DNA from: Chromera velia
Lineage: Eukaryota > Sar > Chromeraceae
DNA: 43,763 bases
Direction of reading: 5' to 3'
Assembly: GCA_018398765.1 (NCBI GenBank)
Contig: JAHBMJ010000406.1
Location: 1-43,763 of the forward strand
A program made the translations under genes and the position numbers. Below, in pieces: positions 19,831 to 29,181 of this stretch; within the stretch, counting starts at the first letter, position 1; every line of letters starts with the position of its first letter. The notes beneath the pieces are model-generated. The model saw only the letters and a program-made list of their open reading frames with translations. It did no database searches and was not told where the DNA came from.

Positions 19831-21540
19831 TCCTTTGCCTTCTTTTGCGCCAAAACTTTCTTCTCGTCTTCTGTGTGAGAGGGTGAGGGATGGGCTGGTG
19901 GGTTCTCTCGTCCACCGGCCCGTCCTCACTCAGCTGATAGATAGAAAGGGGGGGGGGGGGAAGGGAGTCCGGGCTGGATTCCTGCATCCCTCTTGTTCTT
20001 TCTTTCTTTCTCCTCTGGACTTCTCGTATTCTGTTCATTCCGTATTCGAGTCTTTGTTTGTCTGTTGGTGCATGGGCCTGCATGAGAAGGAAAGCAGCAA
20101 ATGAAGAAAGAACGAACGAACGAACGAATGGGGTTCGACGGAAGGAATGTTCTTCTCCCTGTCGCTTATACCTTGTCACTCCGTCTGTTCTCTGGACCCC
20201 TATTGCTTTGATAGAGGTGGGGTGAGAGACCTAGAGCATGTCGGTGCGTGTCAGACTGCAGAGGTCTTCGAGGCCCTTTTAGGATCCCTTAGAACTCGGG
20301 TTGTCAGACCAGCATGCGCATCTCTCTTTGGGGCTGTTGGGGGGGGCATGAAAGTGCCGAAACAGTCTTTGAGATGACTGGCAGCCTCTTCTCTTCATTC
20401 ATTCTCGTGGCAAAAGCAAGTTGATCGCTCAACGTTACGTTGTCATCTTCTGCTTTGGCCTCTCCCTTCCCTTCCCTTCCGTTGAGCGGCCTGAATTCCT
20501 TCGGGTGGAGGAGGAGCATTTCGATCCGTCAGTGCATGAAGGAAGGAAGGAAGTACCCGCAGAAAGAAAAAGAGAATTAACGAGAACGCGATCGAGAGAA
20601 AAGTGAACAACTGTGTGTCCCACCCAACCCAGGGTATCCTCTCTTTGTCCGCATCCGCAAAAGCGTTCGCCTTGTCCCCTTTCCATTTCTTTTCGATCCG
20701 ATCGTTCCTCCTCTTCGTTGCTCCTCTTCGGTCAATGATTCTTTGCTGCTTCCTTTCTATTGCTCGACTGGTTCATTCCTTTCCCTTCGCTCTTCGTCTG
20801 TCTCGCTGAACTCTTCTCCATTGCTTGCCGAAACGAGGATGGATCCTTTCTCGTGAAGTGGGCTGGGAGAGAGTTCGGAGGTAGACCGAAAGCCTCTGTG
20901 CATCTTGGTCGGTCGGTGTCACCCGAAGCATTCTGGTTGTCATCAGACAGACAAAAGCCGTAGCGCTTCTGTGAAGGAGGACTGAGCTGGAGCCTTCGAA
21001 AAAGAAACACATGACCTGATGCGAATCTCCAGAGCAGCTGGTTTAAGTCTTTGTGTTAGTCTGTCATCGTTGAAGTTCCTGCTTTGACTGTTGTGGCAGC
21101 TCTCCAAGGCAGAGGGAGCGGTTCGAGGTCCAACTTGACCGTTCCGCACATCTCTCAACCGGTCGCGTTTTTCACCTCCTGGCTTGAATGAGTAGATGAA
21201 TGATCGCTTGATCGACCCGTGACTTTCCGTAGAGATCGATCGATCTTTGTCGGTCGGTTGTCGTGGGCATGAATGAAGTCTGTCTGGCTGTCGCTTCTGC
21301 TCTTGCCTTGCCCATCCGTCGAGTAAAAGAACGAAGCAGCAAGAGTCTATCTGGGCCGTCCGACAAAGAAAAGGGCCTGACAGAGGTCTCTGCAAAAAGC
21401 ATGAAGACAGAGAAAAAAGAGAAGCGGAAAAGACAAGCAAAGAAGAGTCACCCTCCTCCCTCCCTCTCTCTCAATCCCTCCTTCTGCCCCGTTTTTTTCT
21501 CTCCCCTGGCATTGTGCCTGTGTGGGATAGGGTTTGAAAC

Positions 21541-21800
21541 ACGATCTAGAGCACTCCAGTTGATGCGTTTGAGAGGTACTGGTTCGTTGGCACTAGGCTT
21601 TGCCACCCTTGTGGTGAGCCTACCAAATGAAGAAAGACAACCGGGCATGGAGATCTACTGAAAAGTATTCATTACTAAAAAGTATTCATTCTGCAGTCTG
21701 GCCGGTTGCATGAATCAATGAGCGATTTGATGAAACCTGATGCGAGCTCGGCCTCTCTTGCTGTACAACTGGGTGCACATCTCTGGAGCTGTCGGTCAGC
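21541..21800 (+). repeat. tRNA-like dispersed repeat, copy 7 (split)
   Basis: CGATCTAGAGCACTCCAGTT at 21542. The matching 3' half (AACTGGGTGCACATCTCTGG, then AGCTGTCGGTCAGCG) appears only near 21768, so about 130 bp seem inserted. Another isolated 3' half lies near 21013. Confidence 0.45.
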
Positions 21801-22103
21801 GAATCGTGTCTCACCAGCAGTGGGCTGATTCACCAACAGCGTTGAAGAAAGCTCTGTCGAGTCGAAATGAGCAGGAACGGGTGGGGGTGTGCGTGGTGAT
21901 TGGTCTGTCGATTGATCGGCAAGCTAGCGTGACGATGCAGAAACGAATTCAGAAAACAAAAAAGGAACTGCGATGCAAAGAAAGAGAAGAGAAGCAAGGG
22001 GCGAACAACGAGAGTCATCCATGAGCTGTTCTTTCCTTCTTTCCGTCTTTCTTGTCGCCTCTTCCCTTCCCTTCCCTTCGCTGCTGGTCAGCTAGGGTAG
22101 GGG

Positions 22104-22235
22104 GTGATCTGGAGCACTCCGGTTGTGAGAGCAGATATCAAGGGTGCAGTCCCCATCATTGTACCGACAGTGATTATCTTCTCAGACTAGCTGGGTGCAT
22201 TTCTCTCTCTCAAGCTGCTGGTCACGTCACCCTCT
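22104..22235 (+). repeat. tRNA-like dispersed repeat, copy 8
   Basis: GGTGATCTGGAGCACTCCGG, then AGCTGGGTGCATTTCTCTCT and AAGCTGCTGGTCACGTCACC. Spacing is slightly longer than in the other copies. Confidence 0.5.
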
Positions 22236-23220
22236 TGCAAGGGGGAACCGGCCGTCACGACGCATGCAACGTCTTAGAAGGAAAGAAGGAAGGGACTGCC
22301 CTGCATGAGAAAAGAATTGCGACCCTGCATGCATTGTTCTTTGTGTTCCTTTCATCCGATCGAGCGTGATTCGTCAGACAGATCTGAACGCTCTAGCTGG
22401 GTTGACTGACGTCAGTGGGTGGTGGCAACAACCTTTCCTTTCCTCGTGCAACACAACACCGCATTTTATTCGACACTGCTGAGTGAGGACATGCAGAAGC
22501 AAGGTTTGCAGAGCACACGACAGAAGAGAAAAAAAAACAAGCGTGCCAAGTCGAAGCCAAATGGAAAAATTCGTGCAAATGAAGCTGCGCACATGTAAAT
22601 ACAGTGAGTCAGACCTTTTGGAGCATCGTCGGTCGTCAGCTGCTGTGGTTCTTGTCTTGTCTTTTCTTTTTTTCAATCCATCTCCACCCCTTCCCCTCTT
22701 CTTGGTACGCCGAGAAGGTACCTGCAAAGCCGCCGATCGCACGTCAGCAGGTGCTGCCGGTCCCTTTTTCTTCCTGAGCAGGGCGGATGTTCTTCATCTT
22801 TGCAGTCTATAGTAAGTGTTGCTCTCTGCGTCAGCTAGAGCAACTGGAGGAACGACTTCCAGTGCACAATCGATTGATGCACACAGGAGCAAAACGTCGA
22901 ATCAGCTGGAAGCTCGAACCGGCGTGCCTTAAGACTGCTTTGCTGATGGAACCACGAGGCTCCTGGCACTGGCACTGCGTCTCTCTAACCTGGTCTGATT
23001 CAATATCAGATGGGCAGGCTGACTGACAAAGCAATGGTCCCGAGCTTCACCGCCCTGCATGCTAACCGATTTCAGTCATCCACTCATTCATCGATCAAGA
23101 CAACCACAGATGGGGCTAGAGATGGGCCACTCAGATGGGGAAGGTGTATGATGCTGATGATTCTGGTGTATCAAGATGATGGAGCTGCTAGTCTAGCTGC
23201 TAGTGCCTTGGCTAGTGAGT

Positions 23221-23931
23221 CGTAATGATAGCTTAATATTAGAATAAAATATTCTAATGTGGTATGATATCATGCATGGTTCATGCTGTTTAAAGACTAA
23301 TGTAAAACTAAAATCGGTCGAAAAAATTGTTAAGGGCCTTTTAAAGTTAGTGTTTGCTTCTAGCCACTTTAAGCCCGCTTTGTACACTAATTTTCAGCTT
23401 CATACTCCATATACTTCTCGAGATTCACCAACCAGACTTTTTCAAAATGGTAAGTTGACTTTTCAAAAAGGTAAGTTAAAATGTCCGGTAACCGGACTTT
23501 TTCACCAGACATTCCACCGGACATTCTTTAGGGTACATAGACGAGATTTAAGCCAGCTAACCTAGAGCATCCTAGAGCTCGGCCTTCAAATTAATTATTA
23601 CGTCGTAATATCGTCTTAGACTAGGATTTAGGTCTGTTTTCATAACGGTCTTAACAGATATCTTTTTATTCTGAAAATTCAAACATCTAGAACAAACAGT
23701 CAAAGACATCAATGAAACATTGAAACAGAACATCCTAAGTTGGGACTCTCGGCTATAGACTCTTACCAGTCTCCTGGTCATCGAAGGCTTCTCACTCACT
23801 GGCATGGAGTCGCGTTCAGTCGTGTTGTCTCACTGTATAGTTCACTGTGAAAAGAAAAAGAAACTGAAGAAGGAACAAAAAACGGCGAAGATACATATAC
23901 AGATCAGCAAACTCTGAAATAGAGTCGCTGG
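23221..23931. other. AT-rich island downstream of the desaturase gene
   Basis: Abrupt change to AT-rich sequence with no gene. It contains a perfect 9-bp inverted repeat (ATTAGAATA, AAA, TATTCTAAT; 23238-23258), a palindrome-like GTCCGGTAACCGGAC (23483-23497), and repeated ACTTTTTCA and GGTAAGTT segments around 23430-23510, possibly the remains of a small mobile element. It lies on the 3' side of the minus-strand desaturase gene. Confidence 0.65.
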
Positions 23932-23934
23932 ATG

Positions 23935-25242
23935 TCATTGAAGAGTCCAAAGTGCAAGATCGTAGATCGGAACTATCACAAAGACCCCCGCAGCACCCAA
24001 GTGCAACAGAAGCTTCGCTGCGCTATCTTGGTGAAACGGCATGAGGAGATGGGAGGCCAGCGAGGCCCCCACTCCCTTCCCCTTTCCCTTCTCATTCTGC
24101 CGCCACGAAGGCATATGAAGGGCCCCGGAAAGAATCAGGGGACCCAGAGCGACTGCGGCCGCCAGGACCTGAGCCGGGACCCCAGGGAGGCCCCCACAGC
24201 ACGCAGACACAAACGCACAAAGAATGAGAAAGAAGGAGAACATGTAGACGAACTCGATCGACTGAGGGAGTCCCAGTCGTGCCTTTTCATCCGTTGCATC
24301 GACTTTATCGTTTCCGATCACATTCCGCACAGTACCGCTCCACCTATCAAAGGGAAGACCTGCTGTACCGAAGTTGCAGCTTGTGTATCGATGGTGCAGG
24401 TAGTGGTAGAGATCGGACTGCCAATTGTCCTCCCATCCCGAATGGGACGCGGCAGGGGCAAGAAGGGCGTGAATGCCGATCCATTGCATGGCGAAGGGCG
24501 AAGTCGGGAAGAGATAGAGGGGAATGACGGCCACGGAGAAGTAGAGGAGGTGTTCTACTGGATGCATGCAGAGCCCTGAGAAGGGTTCGATGTCCGTGTT
24601 CCTGTGATGCACCGAGTGGATGAATCTGTACAGAAAACGAACATGAATAAATCGGTGTGCAAGATAGAAGTGAACGTCCCGCACGACCACCCCCAGGTGC
24701 ACCCACACGAACACACTGACGGCGTTCCAAAAGCTGGACAGCGCCTGCGCATCGCTGATGAAGGGGCGCTTCCCGCTGATGTACACGTGCAAAATCGCAC
24801 ACTCCAACCCCGTCCACATGAGTGCCCCCAAGACACTATAAAAAACATTGTGCAGAAGTTTCCCCACACGGTATGTTCGATTGGGGACAAAAGGGCGCGT
24901 CCCGAAGCCCAGCCAGAAGAGTGTGATGTGCCAGAAGCCGAACCAGAAGAGAACCAGGGCGGTGTTGATCATTCCTCTTTCGGCCACGAGTCTCCACGAT
25001 ACAGGTTCATTCATCCGATACGGAAAGATAAAATAGACGGCAATGGTGATCAAGAGCCAGACTGTGTTTGGGGAGAAAAGAAGAAACGACCCTGTCATGT
25101 AGGTCTGGTACCACTTCTCATCTTGCGGGATGGGAGTTTTGCCTGGCGGGAGTTTCTGGTTAATGTAAGCGGGTGTGAAGAAAATTCTGTGGCCAGGGGG
25201 TCCCATGCCCGCAAAACGGGTCTCTGCTTCTCTACCGCCCAT
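23935..25242 (-). CDS. Fatty acid hydroxylase / sterol desaturase family membrane protein
   Basis: A single uninterrupted frame of 435 residues from ATG 25242 to TGA 23935-23937. The histidine clusters that bind the di-iron centre in this superfamily are present and in order: HRFIH (196-200), HSVHH (209-213), and HYLHH (280-284), with extra histidines at 227, 231 and 267. The block after the last cluster (SCNFGTAGLPFDRWSGT) fits the conserved N-x-G...P-x-D-R-x-x-G-T ending. Several hydrophobic segments (about 51-73, 91-112, 168-186, 231-246 and, near the C-terminus, 328-348, 356-373, 409-427) imply an ER-type integral membrane enzyme. Family members hydroxylate or desaturate sterols and fatty acyl chains using O2; the substrate cannot be read from sequence. 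It lacks introns, unlike its neighbours, and is divergently arranged with the kinase gene. Confidence 0.9.
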   Translation of the reverse strand: MGGREAETRFAGMGPPGHRIFFTPAYINQKLPPGKTPIPQDEKWYQTYMTGSFLLFSPNTVWLLITIAVYFIFPYRMNEPVSWRLVAERGMINTALVLFWFGFWHITLFWLGFGTRPFVPNRTYRVGKLLHNVFYSVLGALMWTGLECAILHVYISGKRPFISDAQALSSFWNAVSVFVWVHLGVVVRDVHFYLAHRFIHVRFLYRFIHSVHHRNTDIEPFSGLCMHPVEHLLYFSVAVIPLYLFPTSPFAMQWIGIHALLAPAASHSGWEDNWQSDLYHYLHHRYTSCNFGTAGLPFDRWSGTVRNVIGNDKVDATDEKARLGLPQSIEFVYMFSFFLILCAFVSACCGGLPGVPAQVLAAAVALGPLILSGALHMPSWRQNEKGKGKGVGASLASHLLMPFHQDSAAKLLLHLGAAGVFVIVPIYDLALWTLQ

Positions 25243-25955
25243 CTTCCGCTTGCCTCGGGAGAGACACCTAAGGTCTCACAGAGACGCTCAAGCTGGAGAC
25301 GGCGATGGAGACGGCCGTAACACGCTGGTTTCAAACGCAAACAGGCAAACGACGTGCAGGCGCAGCGATGCCTCGAGACTGCCGAGACAGATAGAGAAAC
25401 ACTGGGACCTTCTCTGATTACAATAATGGAGCGGTTGAAGGTTCAATTAAGGCATGATTTCCGACGAATCGATCGACCAGCATGTTCAACAGGCCGCCAT
25501 GCAGGCCGCGGGTATGCATGCCGCTTCGCGGTTGCCATGCATGCAGCCTGCGAGGGGACTCGAAAAAACATCATGCATGCATGCAGGGCCGGACGCGCAC
25601 GCCCGGAATGTAATTAATGAACCATGCAAGCATGCAAGAAATTTTCATGTGTCCCCTGCCCGCGTGGCGAGGCTGGAAGAAGTGACTGACCTTCGTAGCA
25701 GCACAAGCATACAGAATACTCCCTGTTGTCTCAAAGTTTTGATGCTCCAGAGCACATTTGCAACTGAACTTTGCATCGATCATCACTGTGACAAAGGCAG
25801 AGCGTGCAGTGCAAGAACGGTAGTCTCTGAGTGCTGAGTGCAGGGCTGTCGCAGGTCCGCAGGAGGAACGAAGCCCGTGAAAGTGCTGGGTCCGAGCTCC
25901 CCGTGCGCAAACATTCCTTTCTCACTTTTCCTTCACCACAGGCTTCGCTTAAGAA
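25243..25955. promoter_or_regulatory. Divergent promoter with clustered TGCATGCA motifs
   Basis: The 0.7-kb gap between two head-to-head genes. TGCATGC occurs at 25515-25521, 25538-25544 and as TGCATGCATGCA at 25574-25585, with further CATGCA half-sites at 25497 and 25622-25636. The first lies in TGCATGCCGCTTCGCG, and TCGAAAAAAC follows at about 25560; both recur in the gap at 8.1 kb. The kinase-proximal part (25840-25955) is ordinary sequence. The regulatory role is inferred from position and recurrence. Confidence 0.55.
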
Positions 25956-27367
25956 ATGACAGGTATGCGGAGCTTTTTTAGGACAACTTTTGGGGATGCC
26001 CAATCTGGTGGGAGTTTTGTCGTTGAAGAGGGGTTCCACCACTACCGGCAACTCGGCGAGGGGGCATACGGACGGGTGTGCCAAGTTGAAGACTATGCAG
26101 ATGGCACATTTTATGCCATCAAGCAAATTGATAAGGTCTTCAAGAGCTCGACGATGGCGAAAAGGATTTTGCGAGAGCTTCGTTTGCCCCGTCTACTTCA
26201 ACACGAAAACATCTTGAGTATCAGAGACGTGTATTGCTCAGGTAAGTAAACAAGTGAACGAAGTCAACTTCTTCCCTTGACAGCTCCTTGTTTCTTTTTA
26301 TACCGCTTTGTGTATGGGCTTTCTTCGCTCCTTCCCTTCCGCAAGCCATAGTCTTGTGGCCTTTGGTCTGCTCCCCCTCTGCCTACATGCATACATCTGC
26401 CTTCTGTGGTGTCTGACCGTTGTTTGCGTTAGGTCCAGACCTCGCTGCATCCCACGTCATTTCTCGATCGTTTCTCTTTTCCACTGCCTTGCGCTGCCTT
26501 GAGATGACACCTTTCGTCGCACTAGTCCTGAGTCAGACATGATGCTGTGCGTCTCGACGTATCGATGATCATGACTGAATCCCGCGTGCCTGTCTGTCTG
26601 CCTAATAACTGCAGGAGAAGAGAACACCATAATCAACGAGACGAACTTCTCTGCAGTCCATGTCCGATCCGAATACATAGAAAACGACCTGTACAAGTTG
26701 TTTCTGAAGGGTTTATAGCTGAGAGAGGAGCAGAGACGCTCTTTGATACGACAGCTCCTTTCTGCACTCCGCCACATGCACGGAAAAGGAGTAGTGCACC
26801 GCGATATAAAACCCCAAAACGTTTTGATCTCAAGAGGGGGGTCTCTGAAGATATGCGACTTCGGCCTTTCTCGGATTTTACCAGGACAACTCTCCGAGGT
26901 AGCCGGACCCGGCCTCTCGTCCACGCTCACTCCTTCAACATCACCTCAGATCGCAGCCGTGATGCCCATGACACCATTTCTCGCTACGCGCTGGTATCGG
27001 GCACCTGAATTGATCTGGGGGGAGGAGCAGTATGATGGGAGAGTCGATGTGTGGGCGTCAGGGTGCGTACTCGCAGAGATGCTGGGAGGAGGAATCCCTT
27101 TATTTCCGGGCGAGAACAACTCTCATCAGCTGGAGTTGATTGTGGCTTTCTTGGGTTTGCCTCCAGAAAACGAGCTCAAGATGGTCCCCAAACCAACGCG
27201 ATTGTTCATGGAGGCGGTTGAAACACAGTATGTCCAGAAGCATGGTGCGCGTAAAGTCGTTGGAGTCCGGGCCATCCTTGGGTGAGTGAGAAAGCGAGTG
27301 GGATTTTGTGTGTGTGTGTGTGTGTGTCTTTTTTTTTTTTTTGCCGATGATCCCTTGGGGGGAGGCA

Positions 27368-27414
<47 letters not shown>

Positions 27415-27416
27415 GT

Positions 27417-27463
<47 letters not shown>

Positions 27464-27487
27464 TGTGTATGTCTGTCTGAGTCTCTT

Positions 27488-27550
<63 letters not shown>

Positions 27551-28799
27551 GTATGTGTGATCATACTATGTGTATGTGTATGTGTATGTGCTTGTGTTAC
27601 ACTGTGCGTTTGTGTCTGTTTTTAAAATGTCACGGATTTCAAGCTCGCAGGCGGCCTTTCTTTAAATTTCGAATCAATGTAAGAGTGAAAGAAGGTTCGA
27701 GTTGACGTGTGTGCTTCTGCTGCTGTCCGTATGCAGGGAGAGGTTTCCAACGGCAAGCGCGGAGTGCCTCGATCTCCTTGCTGAGATGCTGAGCATCCGC
27801 CCAACCAGCCGCCTCGATGCTTCTGCCTGTCTGTCAGCAGAGTATTGTGCTGCAGACGACACTCAAAAATCCAAAGGGTGGGGGGGCACTGAAGAGGACA
27901 GGGACTCGACCAACCGTCAGGGGGAGGGAAAGAGAGAAGAGAGACTCCCCGTCAACAAACAAGAAGACAGGGAAGCAGCCAAGGGTAGGGGAAAGGGAGA
28001 AAACAAAGTCGAGAAAGAAACAGAGGAAGGAGAAGAAAAAGGGGAAGAGAAAGACGGAGCATGTGGACACGGGAAGGCCCACGGTCAAGAAGAACTCCCA
28101 CCTACCAACGCCAGAAAGCGCATAAGCCAGGCCACTCTCCTCGAGTGCGTCCCCTCCGCCCGGCCATCTCGGAGTCCCCCTGCCGCCCTGAGGGGACAAA
28201 CAAGAAGCCCGAATCGGATCCATGCAAGCCATGAGAGAGACGCCGCAGGTTATCGTGGACACCCACAGCAAGACATAGACAATGACCCAGATCAGCATGC
28301 TCAGACTGACACTGCTGGAAGAGAAGGAGGGGAGGGATTTTCAAACCACGATGAAGAGGAAAGCTTCGAGGGAGACGGCGGACAGGATGAGGACGAAAGA
28401 GAAGAGAACGGAGAGGACATAGAGGAGGAGGGAGAGGAAGGAGCAAGTTGGCTTGTTGTGCCGCCTGTTGAAGGCCGCGCATTACTTCCAGTCGGTCACT
28501 CTCACGCACGGCTTTCGACCTCTTCCTCTCTTCATCTTTCCGGGGCGTCAAGAGAGGGCATCCATGCTGTTGCTTGTGCAAAACGAACGGTGCCTGAGGA
28601 ACGTGCAAAAAGCGAAAGAAAGTTTCGGGCACTGGACCAAGACGAGATGGACAGGCGACAGGAGGCAGAGAGGGAGAAAGTTTGTTTTGCGTTCGAGCAG
28701 ATCTCCGGGGAGGATCCCGCGTCCCTCCAGTACCTTCGCGACGAAATCTGGAAAGAATACAAGTACTGGGCGGCAAGGTGGTTTTTCAAACGGTGTTAG
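25956..28799 (+). CDS. Atypical MAP-kinase-like protein kinase with an in-frame TAG
   Basis: Three exons: 25956-26241, 26615-27281, 27737-28799, with GT-AG borders and matching phases (1, 2). The glycine loop is GEGAYG (34-39), the lysine is in AIK (56), and the catalytic loop is HRDIKPQN (157-164), with DFG (177-179) and ATRWYRAPE (219-227) of the CMGC/MAPK type. The activation site reads TPF where MAP kinases have T-x-Y, and the loop is long. Codon 130 (26716-26718) is TAG, between LYKLFLKGL and LREEQRRSLI. Spacing from DL to RQLL equals that of ERK7-type kinases only if the stop counts as one residue. After the kinase domain comes a highly charged Glu/Lys/Arg-rich tail of about 370 residues ending in a helix-like KEYKYWAARWFFKRC and TAG. 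A truncated copy of exon 1 lies at 5.4 kb. Confidence 0.8.
27309..27600 (+). repeat. GT and CT dinucleotide arrays in a kinase intron
   Basis: (GT)n at about 27309-27328, (CT)n at 27377-27410, (GT)n at 27414-27470, (CT)n at 27486-27508 and (GT)n at 27508-27545, all inside the 27282-27736 intron. Cys/Val- or His/Thr-rich frames through them are artefacts. Confidence 0.9.
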
Positions 28800-29181
28800 A
28801 GAAAGAAGCAGGTCCGTGTATTTTTGTTTTGCTGTTTTTCCTTTTTAGGTCAGTTTTGCGTACAGCGGGTTACATTGGTCCTGGACGTGTCTGCTTTCTT
28901 TGATACTGTTTCTAGCTCGTTTCTTGTCCCCTTTCGATTTCTTAATGTGCTCTCTTTCAAATTGGCCCGGGTGATTTTCAATCTTCGCATGCGGCTTGGC
29001 ATATTATTTCCGAATCCATTTCTCCCTCTGTTCGCGGTCCATGAAAGGCTTCTTTCTGCAATGCAACGCCGTGCAAGTACAGATATATATCTACATACAC
29101 CATGCAGTATGGTGACTCCCTTTCCGTTTGTCTTCTGCCAGTGGCTGCTACACGTCGATCGTCATGCACGTGCGGTTGCAG

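Larger units (their letters stand above)
10009..23220 (+). other. 13-kb pyrimidine-rich repeat mosaic without a recognised gene
   Basis: The plus strand is persistently T/C-rich with many G runs of 8-12 bases. Several internal duplications and dispersed repeat copies (listed separately) fill much of it. Short frames that look somewhat coding are 12482-12541 (acidic, EEDDEENDEEGRK, flanked by TTCTCAG and a GT), 12732-12878 (48 residues from ATG, MDALRLRCALLGDLLSPTVR..), 16083-16211 (acceptor-like TTTTTAG, then 42 residues), and 21269-21450 (..LPIRRVKERSSKSLSGPSDK.. then Lys-rich). None has a recognisable domain. It could be a large intron, a non-coding transcript, or repeat-eroded intergenic DNA. 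Confidence 0.5.

Noticed and set aside
24604..25320. 238-codon plus-strand frame opposite the desaturase
   Set aside because: Antisense shadow of the well-supported desaturase gene.
27286..27625. Cys/Val-rich and His/Thr-rich frames on both strands
   Set aside because: They come from GT and CT dinucleotide arrays inside a kinase intron.
28797..28799. TAG at the kinase end as a recoded codon leading to further exons
   Set aside because: It can be a normal stop, or be removed by a donor a few bases upstream; the evidence does not distinguish these.
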